64,000 bases of DNA, taken from contig NZ_JBGFSM010000003.1 in the NCBI RefSeq assembly GCF_041679265.1, positions 186,001 through 250,000 of the forward strand, written 5' to 3'. The notes under the pieces were generated by a model. The model made no database searches. It was not told the origin of the DNA and was given only the letters and a program-made list of their open reading frames with translations. Below, piece by piece: positions 55,770-64,000 of this stretch. The first letter of the stretch is position 1; each line of letters starts with the position of its first letter. The translations under genes and the position numbers were made by a program. Origin of the DNA: Autumnicola sp041679265. Its GTDB lineage: Bacteria; Bacteroidota; Bacteroidia; Flavobacteriales; Flavobacteriaceae.

Positions 55770-57281
55770 TTAAATAATGGTTATAATATTATTGTGGTAA
55801 TTTTTATATTCCAAAGCATAGTTAAGTTCGCCTTTGGATTCCGCATAAATGGTATATAGTACCTGGTTCTCTTTAATATTTTCTCCCAAATGGGTATTTA
55901 AAAGAATCCCTGCAGATTTAGATTTAGGTGCGCCCGAAAGTTTAGCGAGTTTTGCAATCTTTCTGTTATCGATTCGTTCTAAAATACCTGACTTTTCTGC
56001 TTTGATATCAAATGTGTAAGGTGCTAGAATCGGTTCTGTAAAACGCCCTTGCGCTTTGCAAATGGCAAGGAATTTTCCATAAGCCTTACCAGATTCGAGT
56101 ATTTGTTGAGCGGTTTCCATTCCTTTTCCTTTTTCAACTTTTCCAGAAAGTTCTAATAGTCCTCCTGCCAAAAGCAAGGCTCTTTCCGCTAGGTCATTCG
56201 GTGCATCCACTTCATTTTTTAAGACCTTTAATATATCGATAGCTTCCAAAGTAGGGCCAATACCTCGTCCAACAGGTTGTGTGCCATCTGTAATAACAAC
56301 TTTCACATTCAGCCCGACAGCGTTGCCTACAGTTTCCATATGATTCTTTAGTTTTTGCGCCATTTCAGTACTACGTACTTTTGCGGTTTCACCCACTGGA
56401 ATATCAATGACTACGTGTGTGGATCCTGCAGCAGATTTTTTTGAAAGCACCGAAGCAATAAGCTGCCCTTCGCTATCAATATCTAAGGCTTTTTCAATTT
56501 TTATGAGCACATCATCCGCAGGACTTAATTGAGCTGTCCCGCCCCAAACAAAACAACCCCCTTCTTTTTCAACCACGGTTTGTATCTCTTCGGCAGAAAG
56601 CGTCACATTGGTCAATACTTCCATCGTATCTGCTGTACCTGCTGGCGAAGTAATGGCTCGTGACGAAGTTTTGGGCATTGTAAGTCCGTACGCAGCGACA
56701 ATGGCAACCACTAATGGCGTCGTTCTATTGCCCGGTAATCCACCAATACAATGTTTGTCGACCACAACTTCTTTATCCCAATTCAGTTGCTTTCCAGAGG
56801 CTATCATTGCCTTGGTGAGATCTGATATTTCATCTATATCCAGACGGTCTCCTGCGCAGGCTGTTATAAAGGCGGAAAGGTGGATGGTGGAATAATCACC
56901 TTCAACAATATCGGTTATGATTTCATTGAATGCTGAATAGTTCAGTTTTTGATTATAAATTTTAGCCCGCACGTAGCTTAATGAATCAATAGGCTCCAAA
57001 TGTGAAACATACAAGGTGTCATGTGGGGAAGCATTCAATTTTTTTGCAGCAGAATCCGATAATCCAATTTCATTAGGCATCAGAATATCTGAATTTAAAA
57101 CATTAAGACTTGCTACGATTGAAGTATTTGCATTGGATATTCTAATTCGGGTAAGAGCCTCAAATCCTTCAGAAATACAGACATGGCAATCTTCTCGCAT
57201 ATAGACTACGTTTTCGTTTTGGGTATAAATACCGAGATGTTTGTATTTTAATATATTCGAGGGCTGTTCCATAATATTCAA
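55770..57281 (-). CDS. Thymidine/AMP phosphorylase family enzyme, archaeal-like long form
   Basis: The 503-residue protein has an extra N-terminal domain (about 1-85) before the phosphorylase core, as in archaeal AMP phosphorylase and unlike bacterial DeoA. The core shows DKHCIGGLPGNRTTP, SSRAITSPAGTADTMEVL and KKSAAGSTHVVID. In archaea such enzymes feed ribose 1,5-bisphosphate into carbon metabolism. No isomerase or RuBisCO is visible here, so simple base salvage with the PRPP synthetase is also possible. Confidence 0.88.
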   Translation of the reverse strand: MNIMEQPSNILKYKHLGIYTQNENVVYMREDCHVCISEGFEALTRIRISNANTSIVASLNVLNSDILMPNEIGLSDSAAKKLNASPHDTLYVSHLEPIDSLSYVRAKIYNQKLNYSAFNEIITDIVEGDYSTIHLSAFITACAGDRLDIDEISDLTKAMIASGKQLNWDKEVVVDKHCIGGLPGNRTTPLVVAIVAAYGLTMPKTSSRAITSPAGTADTMEVLTNVTLSAEEIQTVVEKEGGCFVWGGTAQLSPADDVLIKIEKALDIDSEGQLIASVLSKKSAAGSTHVVIDIPVGETAKVRSTEMAQKLKNHMETVGNAVGLNVKVVITDGTQPVGRGIGPTLEAIDILKVLKNEVDAPNDLAERALLLAGGLLELSGKVEKGKGMETAQQILESGKAYGKFLAICKAQGRFTEPILAPYTFDIKAEKSGILERIDNRKIAKLAKLSGAPKSKSAGILLNTHLGENIKENQVLYTIYAESKGELNYALEYKNYHNNIITII

Positions 57282-57300
57282 TTTTCGTGATTTCCAAAAC

Positions 57301-58677
57301 CTATTCTATTTCTTCAATGCTATATAGTTGCGGGATTTCCGCATCCCAACCATCGGTGTCCTTTATTCCTTTTTGTAGGGCTTCCGCACCTTCTTTCTCG
57401 CCGTGAACAATGAAAATTCTCTCTGGCTTTTGCTTGATTTTGCTCATCCAATCCATAAGTTCAGCATGGTCTGCGTGTGCCGACAGTCCTTCAATTTCAG
57501 CAACCTCCATGTTAAATGGCACCCATTTTCCGTACACTTTTACTTCTTTATCGCCTTCTAGCAATTTTCTTCCACGAGTGCCTTCAGCTTGATACCCAAC
57601 AAAAAGCAAAGTGTTATTCGGGTTTTGCGCTTGTGTTTCAAGATAGTTGAGCATTCTTCCACCAGTAAGCATTCCGCTTCCGGCAATTACAATTTTTGGT
57701 TTATTATCTGTTCGTAATTCCATAGTTTCCCGATAACTGCTTACTACTGTAAAGTGGGAACACATTTCATCACACTCATTATCTTCCAATCTGTGCCAAT
57801 CCCGCGTACGATGGAAGAGTTCTAGAACACTAGCGCCCATTGGACTGTCCATTATCATAGGTATTTTTGGAATTTTCTTTTCTTTCAGTAATTTCCAAAA
57901 AATGAGCATCATCAATTGGGCACGTTCTACCGAAAAGCTTGGGACAAATAAGCTTCCTCCTTTATTGATGGTGTCGTTGACCAATTTTTCAATCTGCGGA
58001 ATGGCTTCCACTTCATCAGGATGAAACCTTCCACCATATGTTGATTCTATGAAAAGTACATCAGCTTTTTTTGGTTTCAGTGGTGGATAGAGCAATAAAT
58101 CATTTGTTCTTCCAATATCTCCTGAAAAAACAAAACGTTTTCCGTGTACATCCAACTCGATGTAGGTAGCACCTAGAATATGTCCGTTATATTGAAAACG
58201 TGCCTTGATATCATCATATAATGGAATCCATTGTGCTTGCGGAACACCCTTAAAATGAGGAATGGTTTTTTCTACATCCTTTAAATCGTATAGTGGTTCT
58301 GCCGGGCTGTGTTTGGAATAACCTTCCTTATTGGCCCGCTCAGCTTCCTGTTCCTGTATTTTTGCACTATCGTTAAGTATAATTTTTGCAATGTCCAAGG
58401 TGGGATTGGTGCCGTAGATTGGCCCATTGAAACCTTGTTTGACCAATCTCGGCAGATAGCCCGTATGGTCCATATGGCCGTGGGTGAGCAAAACCATATC
58501 AATTTCTGAAACCTCTACCGGCGGATATTCCCAGTTTTTAAGGCGCAGCTCTTTCAGGCCTTGAAAAAGCCCACAGTCGATAAGTATTTTTCTATCCCCG
58601 GTATCCAGAAGGTATTTTGAGCCGGTAACCGTCCCTGCTGCTCCCAAAAAGTGGATGTTTATTTTATCGTTTTTCAT
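57301..58677 (-). CDS. MBL-fold beta-CASP hydrolase with RNA specificity domain
   Basis: The 458-residue protein has the metallo-beta-lactamase motif THGHMDH at 65-71, FSGDIGR near 178, the beta-CASP domain (about 210-340), and the C-terminal SAHADH. This is the layout of CPSF73-like RNases. It probably acts on RNA under stress. Confidence 0.92.
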   Translation of the reverse strand: MKNDKINIHFLGAAGTVTGSKYLLDTGDRKILIDCGLFQGLKELRLKNWEYPPVEVSEIDMVLLTHGHMDHTGYLPRLVKQGFNGPIYGTNPTLDIAKIILNDSAKIQEQEAERANKEGYSKHSPAEPLYDLKDVEKTIPHFKGVPQAQWIPLYDDIKARFQYNGHILGATYIELDVHGKRFVFSGDIGRTNDLLLYPPLKPKKADVLFIESTYGGRFHPDEVEAIPQIEKLVNDTINKGGSLFVPSFSVERAQLMMLIFWKLLKEKKIPKIPMIMDSPMGASVLELFHRTRDWHRLEDNECDEMCSHFTVVSSYRETMELRTDNKPKIVIAGSGMLTGGRMLNYLETQAQNPNNTLLFVGYQAEGTRGRKLLEGDKEVKVYGKWVPFNMEVAEIEGLSAHADHAELMDWMSKIKQKPERIFIVHGEKEGAEALQKGIKDTDGWDAEIPQLYSIEEIE

Positions 58678-58692
58678 TTTTATAGTATTTAT

Positions 58693-58947
58693 TTAATGGC
58701 CACTACAGCAGGAAGGGGTATTTCCCATGTTCTGGCTCGATATGTACAACTCCACAATCCCATTGTATAAATTGCGGGAATCCTTTTTGATAAGTAGGGC
58801 CAGCTTATTTATGGATTTTGGCTCGGAGTTTACCATTTCCAACAATATTTCCAATGCTTCTTCAAGTAGCCGTGGGTCATCTTCCAAGGCCTGGTAAAAT
58901 GGTTCGAAATCAATGCTGTCCTGGGGTTTCAATTCTTCAGTTTTCAT
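58693..58947 (-). CDS. Small acidic protein of unknown function with C-terminal cysteines
   Basis: The 84-residue protein is helical and acidic (DSIDFEPFYQALEDDPRLLEEAL) and ends SCCSGH, a possible metal site. It is 15 bases upstream of the beta-CASP gene and likely co-expressed. Not recognised. Confidence 0.55.
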   Translation of the reverse strand: MKTEELKPQDSIDFEPFYQALEDDPRLLEEALEILLEMVNSEPKSINKLALLIKKDSRNLYNGIVELYISSQNMGNTPSCCSGH

Positions 58948-58986
58948 AAGTTTTGTTTTTGAGATTATTAAACCTTTTATTATTCA

Positions 58987-59829
58987 TTAAGTACTTTTAC
59001 ATAGGGCCTCTGAGTCTTCTAAAATCTTTTTGTGTCTTTTTTTATCAATTTCTATTTGCTCCAATAACCCAGGGTTTTCGTGAAGCTCTTTGCAGAGTAC
59101 AATGCCTTTATCCAATAGTTTTGTTTTTTCGGCTTTCGTTATAGTTGTTAAAGCAGTTAGTGGGTGTAAGCCAGATTTATCTATTCTATCTTTTAAACCG
59201 TTTCCCACAGGGTAATCCCAACTTGTCAATAATAATCCTACACATTTACCATATTGAATGGCATCTTTGGTAAAACGGGTATTGGTATAAAGCCCTCCAT
59301 GATGGGATTTAGTTTCGTAACCTTTTTGATGTTTCCACTGTTTCTCCACATCCAAAAATCTTGAGTGTATATACAAGGGAATCTTTACATTACAAAACCT
59401 ACCTTGATCACTATGGTATTTACATTCAATCATATAATGTTTCTCCTCTTTTTGTGCTATCACATCTACTTCGTGTTGTACGCAATTGCCCTGGACAATT
59501 ATCCCAACCTCGGTATCAAAACCTTCATGTTCCAATAGTTTGCCTACCAATTTTTCAAAAGGAAAACCAGTTGGCCCCAATTCCATCAAGGCTTTTTTTA
59601 GCTTATATTTTGAAGCACTTACTCGTGATTTACCTTTTAGCATCTTGAAAGCCAATTGATAGATTTTTTTAGTGGACATTCCTTCTTCAATCTGCCCTTG
59701 CACCTTCCGGGCTATATCCTGAATAATATCCTCATCTGCCCGTGAACGCCGTAGGGAGTTGATGAGTTTGTTTATATCAAAAGCCTGGTACTCACCGGAA
59801 TATTTTTTTACTAGAACTGATTTCTTCAT
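58987..59829 (-). CDS. ATP-cone and Mrr-like nuclease fusion
   Basis: Residues 3-85 form an ATP-cone (KKYSGEYQAFDINKLINSLR), the nucleotide-sensing domain known from ribonucleotide reductase. Residues 90-190 form a restriction-endonuclease-like domain with FEKLVGKLLEHEGF, HEVDVIAQ and MIECKYH, giving the Asp and Glu-x-Lys of Mrr-type enzymes. The fusion suggests a nuclease governed by ATP or dATP level. It lies two bases before the universal stress gene. Confidence 0.85.
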   Translation of the reverse strand: MKKSVLVKKYSGEYQAFDINKLINSLRRSRADEDIIQDIARKVQGQIEEGMSTKKIYQLAFKMLKGKSRVSASKYKLKKALMELGPTGFPFEKLVGKLLEHEGFDTEVGIIVQGNCVQHEVDVIAQKEEKHYMIECKYHSDQGRFCNVKIPLYIHSRFLDVEKQWKHQKGYETKSHHGGLYTNTRFTKDAIQYGKCVGLLLTSWDYPVGNGLKDRIDKSGLHPLTALTTITKAEKTKLLDKGIVLCKELHENPGLLEQIEIDKKRHKKILEDSEALCKST

Positions 59830-59831
59830 TG

Positions 59832-60662
59832 TTATACTTTAATAGTCATCACCGGCAATTCGGAATGATTGGTTACGCCCTCGGCGATACTCTTAGAAAA
59901 CAAGCTTAAAAAACCTGTGTGGCCATGGGTACACATAGCGATCAAGTCGGCATTCCCGTACTTTAAGAAATTGTTTATACCAATTTCTACGGTAGGTTCA
60001 TTATAGACGTTCATTGAATACTTATCCAGATCCGGGAATTTTTTTAGAAACTCTTTGATGGGGTTTAAACCTTGTTCAATACTATTAAAATCGGTTTGTG
60101 TGTTGATCCTCAACAAATGGATATGTGCACCACATTTTTCAGCAATAGAAATAATGTGCTTAAATGCTTCGCTTACATCTTCTCTAAAATCTGAAACAAA
60201 AACAATATCCTTAAAAGGAAAGGATACTTCTTCATCCTTGACCACAATTACCGGTACATCAGCTTTTCTCACAATTTTCTCCACGTTGCTTCCCAGTAAT
60301 TCACGTACTCCACCTCGGGTACCGCTGCTTCCCGTAACTATAAAATCATGATGGAAGTGACCAGAATGTTTAAGGATATTTCCCTGACCACCATCAAACT
60401 CCAAAAAGGTCCTGCATTCAAGCCCTTGTCTTTCAGCTTTTTTCCCCAGTTCCCTCAAATCGGCTTTTGCACTTCCTATTTGTTTTACTGTTTCCGGATA
60501 CCGCTTTTCTTTTTCTTTATCAAGCTGTACCCATTCTACCGGGGTCTTCATTAAATGGAAAAAATGAATTTCAGAATTATAAAGCTTGGCCATTTTAATT
60601 CCAAGTTCAGCTGCCTTATTGCAGTTTTCTGAAAAGTCTGTTGGTACGAGTATGTTTTTCAT
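59832..60662 (-). CDS. Universal stress protein, two-domain
   Basis: The 276-residue protein holds two UspA domains. The first has the nucleotide motif GSSGTRGGVRELLGSNVEKI (GxxG-x-GS/T type) and ends VPVIVV. The second ends with CTHGHTGFLSLF and LPVMTIKV. These proteins bind ATP or AMP. It is the first gene of the block that runs to the MFS pump, followed within 2 bases by the ATP-cone gene. Confidence 0.92.
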   Translation of the reverse strand: MKNILVPTDFSENCNKAAELGIKMAKLYNSEIHFFHLMKTPVEWVQLDKEKEKRYPETVKQIGSAKADLRELGKKAERQGLECRTFLEFDGGQGNILKHSGHFHHDFIVTGSSGTRGGVRELLGSNVEKIVRKADVPVIVVKDEEVSFPFKDIVFVSDFREDVSEAFKHIISIAEKCGAHIHLLRINTQTDFNSIEQGLNPIKEFLKKFPDLDKYSMNVYNEPTVEIGINNFLKYGNADLIAMCTHGHTGFLSLFSKSIAEGVTNHSELPVMTIKV

Positions 60663-60780
60663 AATTTACTGAATTTTAGTTGCAATGGTATTGTCAGATT
60701 TTCTCTTTGTCTAAACCGTTTAAATTATAAAGGTTAGGAGGTTTAAGCCTATTCCTGAATTTTAAATTATTAGCTTATAA

Positions 60781-61842
60781 TCAAGCCACCGTGATACTAT
60801 TTTCCAGATACACCTGTTGCACGGCCTGTAATAACTCCACACCGTCCTTAAAAGGTCTCTGAAACGCCTTCCTTCCCATTATCAACCCGGAACCTCCGGC
60901 TCTTTTATTGATTACTGCTGTGGTTATGGCTTCCTCCATATCTGAAATTCCTTTAGAGCCACCGCCTGAATTGATCAATCCTATTTTTCCCATATAACAA
61001 TTGGCAACCTGTAGCCTGCACAGATCAATAGGATGTTCGGTTGCAAGTGTCTCGTACATCGCGTCATCATACTTACCAAATCCTATTTCTTTAAATCCGA
61101 AATTATTGGTTGGTAATTTTTGTTTGATGATATCTGCCTGAATGGTTACTCCAATATGGTTGGCCTGCCCCGTTACATCGGCCGCTGCGTGATAATCTTC
61201 TTTGTCGGTTTTAAAAGCTTCGTTCCGGGTATAGCACCATAAAATGGTAGCCATACCTAAATTGTGAGCTTCTTCAAAGGCTTCGGCAATTTCTTTAAGC
61301 TGCCTGTTGCTTTCCTCCGAACCAAAATAGATGGTGGCACCCACGGCAACGGCTCCCATATTCCAGGCATCTTTAACCTTTCCGAACAAGGTTTGGTCAT
61401 ATTTATTTGGATAGGTTAGTAATTCATTATGATTGATCTTAAAGATAAACGGGATTCTGTGGGCATATTTTCGCGAACTTAAACCTAAAACACCAAAGGT
61501 CGAAGCAACCCCGTTGCAACCGGCCTCAATGGCAAGTTTTATAATATTCTCCGGGTCAAAATAGTCAGGGTTTTTATAGAATGAGAAGGCTGCGCTATGT
61601 TCAATCCCCTGGTCCACTGGAAGGATGCTCAAGTAGCCAGTCCCACCAAGGTTCCCGTGTTCATATAATTGGGAGAGACTGCGCAATGCTTGGGGATTAC
61701 GATTACTATTTATAAATACCTTATCAATAAAGTCTTTTCCTGGCAATTGCAATTCGTCCTTGGTTATTTTTTCGCTGATGTGATCTAGATAGAAAGAAGC
61801 TTTATCCCCTAAATGGTCAACAATATTTTTGTAAGGTTCCAT
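60781..61842 (-). CDS. fbaB: Class I fructose-bisphosphate aldolase, archaeal (DhnA/FbaB) type
   Basis: The enzyme interconverts fructose 1,6-bisphosphate with dihydroxyacetone phosphate and glyceraldehyde 3-phosphate by a Schiff base. The 353-residue protein has LPVDQGIEHSAA near 97-108, FIFKINHNELL near 150, and SGGGSKG and GGSGLIMGRKAFQRP phosphate loops. It is downstream of GAPDH by 11 bases. Confidence 0.92.
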   Translation of the reverse strand: MEPYKNIVDHLGDKASFYLDHISEKITKDELQLPGKDFIDKVFINSNRNPQALRSLSQLYEHGNLGGTGYLSILPVDQGIEHSAAFSFYKNPDYFDPENIIKLAIEAGCNGVASTFGVLGLSSRKYAHRIPFIFKINHNELLTYPNKYDQTLFGKVKDAWNMGAVAVGATIYFGSEESNRQLKEIAEAFEEAHNLGMATILWCYTRNEAFKTDKEDYHAAADVTGQANHIGVTIQADIIKQKLPTNNFGFKEIGFGKYDDAMYETLATEHPIDLCRLQVANCYMGKIGLINSGGGSKGISDMEEAITTAVINKRAGGSGLIMGRKAFQRPFKDGVELLQAVQQVYLENSITVA

Positions 61843-61853
61843 AATTTCTTTTG

Positions 61854-62867
61854 TTAATTAACACCTAAACTATTATTGGTCAAGGCAATAGATTTTGCCC
61901 CATCGGTTTCAATTCCGGTAAGTGCCCTAATGGCATCGATGGTCTCCGGTATTACGATGGCCTGGTTATCGACAACGTAGGCATAAAAAAGTTCGTCTCC
62001 CTGTACCTTCAGCATATCCTCCCAGAGGGCAACTTCATACATGTCTCCCCAAGGCCTGCCCATATCCAGGAACATTTCCTTAATGGTATTGTTGGAAACC
62101 AAACCTTGATCATAGTGTATTAGTTTAATACGGCTGGAAGTCTTAAACGCATTCAGCACTTCTTCTTTCGTGGCTTGTTTTTTTAACTTCACGTTCCAGT
62201 AGTGCATATGGCTTAAGGTTTCAGGTACTTTTACTGCGGAAGTGATGACATCCAAATCAGGATCGACACTTTTAGCGTCAGGACCTTGATGGCTCGGAAT
62301 ATCTTTTTCGGGCACCATGGTGTTCATAATACCACCTAAATGACTTTCCCAGGGATCTGTAGCTCTTCTTAAAAGCGTACCTCTCGCATAATCCAATAAA
62401 CCGGCTCTTTTTAAAGCAGTCAGCGTTCTTAAAATAGAGGTGGTGTTGCAGGAAACAACCCTTGTGGCATCCAGATTTATAGCCGATTGATAATTGTTTT
62501 CAGCACTAAAGGAATGCCCGGTGGTTTCGTGTTTTTCACCTCCCTGTAGAATGAATTTTATCCCTTGTTTTTTATAGAGTTCTACATTTTTCGCCGCGAT
62601 GTTCTTTGGAGTACAATCCACCACCAGGTCCACTTTATCCAACAGGTCCTGCATAGTGCCCTTTACCGAAATACCGGAAGCCTTCATTTGTTTTTCGGCT
62701 TCGGCCGTTGCCGCATAGATATTATATTCTTTTCTCACGGCGTTCTGTATGCGCCAATCACTAATGACATCGCACACGCCGACCAGATTCATATCATCTT
62801 GTACATTTATGGCATCGGTCACTCTTTTCCCTATGACTCCATATCCTATAACTGCTATATTTTTCAT
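61854..62867 (-). CDS. Type II glyceraldehyde-3-phosphate dehydrogenase
   Basis: The 337-residue protein is of the archaeal type: GYGVIGKRVTDAI at 8-20 binds NAD(P), the catalytic Cys140 lies in SCNTTSILRTL, and DLVVDCTPK precedes. It lacks the bacterial GapA SCTTN signature. It is uncommon in Bacteria and coupled with an archaeal-type aldolase here, pointing to horizontal transfer. Confidence 0.92.
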   Translation of the reverse strand: MKNIAVIGYGVIGKRVTDAINVQDDMNLVGVCDVISDWRIQNAVRKEYNIYAATAEAEKQMKASGISVKGTMQDLLDKVDLVVDCTPKNIAAKNVELYKKQGIKFILQGGEKHETTGHSFSAENNYQSAINLDATRVVSCNTTSILRTLTALKRAGLLDYARGTLLRRATDPWESHLGGIMNTMVPEKDIPSHQGPDAKSVDPDLDVITSAVKVPETLSHMHYWNVKLKKQATKEEVLNAFKTSSRIKLIHYDQGLVSNNTIKEMFLDMGRPWGDMYEVALWEDMLKVQGDELFYAYVVDNQAIVIPETIDAIRALTGIETDGAKSIALTNNSLGVN

Positions 62868-62885
62868 TCGTTTTTTATTTTAATG

Positions 62886-64000
62886 TTATTTTTTAGTTGA
62901 AGGTTTCTCTATTTTTTTATTTGATTTAAAATCCCTAATAATCAGTCGGTTACTCTTTTCATAAGTGAAATAGCTTATCGCCCAATTAAAACCAACCATC
63001 AATTTATTTCTAAACCCGCTTATGGACATAAGGTGCACGATAGACCAAAGCAACCAGGCGAAATAGCCCGTAAATTTGAATTTACCCAAGTCTGCAACAG
63101 CTCTACGTTTTCCTACTGTAGCCAACGAGCCTTTGTCTTTATATTCGAAGGGTTTTATGGGTTCGTTATTTAGAATATTGAGTATTGAATTGCCGAGGTA
63201 TTTTCCTTGTTGAATAGCTGCCTGTGCTACTTGTGGATGGCCATTTGGGGTGTCCTTGGAAATAAGGGCTGCTATATCGCCTATAGCAAATATATTTTTA
63301 TAACCTTCTACTTTTAAATTGACAGTTGTTTTAATGCGGTTGCCCCTAACCACGTGTTTTTCATTAATACCATTTGGAAATTGTCCTTTAACACCCGCAG
63401 TCCAGATCAGGTTTTTGGCCAAAATGTTCTTGCCACTTTTGGTAGTGACTTCGTTACCATCATAATTGCTTACGGCTTCATTCAGCAGTACCTTTACATT
63501 TAAATCCTTCAAATATTTAAGGGTTTTTGAAGATGCTTTCTCAGACATTGTACTTAACAATTCATCAACGGCCTCTATTAAATAAATGTTCATAATGGAA
63601 GAAGGGTACTCCGGATAATCCTTGGGTAGAATATATTTACAGAATTCAGCCAAAGCTCCTGCCATCTCCACACCAGCCGGGCCACCACCAACAATTACAA
63701 AGTTGGTGAGCGCATCACGTTCTTTATCATCACAGGTAATGGCTGCCTGTTCCAAATTTTGCAGCATCATATGGCGGATGTTCAGGGAGTCGCGAATGTC
63801 TTTCATCCCAAGACTGTGGGACGCAACGTTATTCATCCCAAAAAAATTGGTGGTTGTTCCCGTTGCCAATACGAGATAGTCGAAGTGAACCTTTCCCTTA
63901 TTGGTTATAATGGTGTCTGTAGAAGGCTTGATTTCTTCGACTTCGGCCAAACGAAACAATACATTTTTATATCCATTGATTTGTTTCCTAAAAGGAAATA
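62886..64000 (-). CDS. ndh: Type II NADH dehydrogenase, N-terminus cut by window edge
   Basis: The reading frame stays open to the right edge, so the N-terminal FAD-binding part is missing. Visible are DYLVLATGT, the NADH-binding IVGGGPAGVEMAGAL, IWTAGVKG, and the second FAD site FAIGDIA, and the C-terminal membrane anchor (about the last 60 residues). The enzyme passes electrons from NADH to quinone without proton pumping. It is 18 bases upstream of GAPDH on the same strand and can recycle its NADH. Confidence 0.9.
   Translation of the reverse strand, partial: FPFRKQINGYKNVLFRLAEVEEIKPSTDTIITNKGKVHFDYLVLATGTTTNFFGMNNVASHSLGMKDIRDSLNIRHMMLQNLEQAAITCDDKERDALTNFVIVGGGPAGVEMAGALAEFCKYILPKDYPEYPSSIMNIYLIEAVDELLSTMSEKASSKTLKYLKDLNVKVLLNEAVSNYDGNEVTTKSGKNILAKNLIWTAGVKGQFPNGINEKHVVRGNRIKTTVNLKVEGYKNIFAIGDIAALISKDTPNGHPQVAQAAIQQGKYLGNSILNILNNEPIKPFEYKDKGSLATVGKRRAVADLGKFKFTGYFAWLLWSIVHLMSISGFRNKLMVGFNWAISYFTYEKSNRLIIRDFKSNKKIEKPSTKK

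Overview
The window is about 35-40% G+C by eye and looks like a member of the Bacteroidota, most likely a Flavobacteriaceae. The grounds are a SusC/SusD pair, a Bacteroidetes-type conjugation operon (TraE, F, G, I, J, K, M, N), an RteC regulator, BtgA/DUF5712 mobilization proteins, a DUF6520 secreted protein, and promoter-like TAnnTTTG motifs. Most of the window reads as an integrative conjugative element (ICE) with several cargo blocks. No integrase, tRNA or clear attachment site is visible, so neither end of the element is fixed.

Layout. 1-2.3 kb: secreted alpha/beta hydrolase (cut by the left edge) and an ECF sigma factor with a membrane partner. 2.5-5.0 kb: a type II restriction-modification system with a controller-type HTH gene. 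5.0-12.9 kb: a structured RNA candidate and long leader, then SusC, SusD and an M16 metalloprotease, probably a peptide capture operon. 12.9-18.2 kb: DUF6520 protein, AraC regulator, small STAS-like protein, a fused oxoamine synthase/acyltransferase, and RteC. 18.2-20.2 kb: repeats, an excisionase-type HTH protein, a replication-initiator-like protein and a DnaC-like loader. 20.3-26.4 kb: a Gabija-type defence pair (GajA, GajB) with extra downstream genes. 26.4-34.5 kb: an amidase and the type IV secretion operon. 34.6-43.5 kb: a large lipoprotein, a nuclease-like protein and an unrecognised helicase-nuclease plus partner pair. 43.6-48.0 kb: coupling protein, relaxase, BtgA, a probable oriT region with iterons, a RadC-like protein and Ssb. 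48.0-50.0 kb: a duplicated non-coding module and an IS110-family element with a probable bridge RNA. 50.5-64 kb: a minus-strand metal and stress block: MFS pump, CopB-type ATPase, PRPP synthetase, AMP/thymidine phosphorylase, beta-CASP hydrolase, ATP-cone nuclease, universal stress protein, archaeal-type aldolase and GAPDH, and a type II NADH dehydrogenase cut by the right edge.

How it fits together. RteC, the HTH protein and the replication pair probably control and support excision and replication of the element. The Tra proteins build the mating channel, and MobC, the relaxase and BtgA process and deliver DNA from the region near 46.6-46.9 kb. Nutrient capture, defence and stress or metal resistance are cargo. 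The least explained parts are the helicase pair at 38-43.5 kb, the structured RNA near 5.1 kb, and the four-fold repeat near 48.2 kb.
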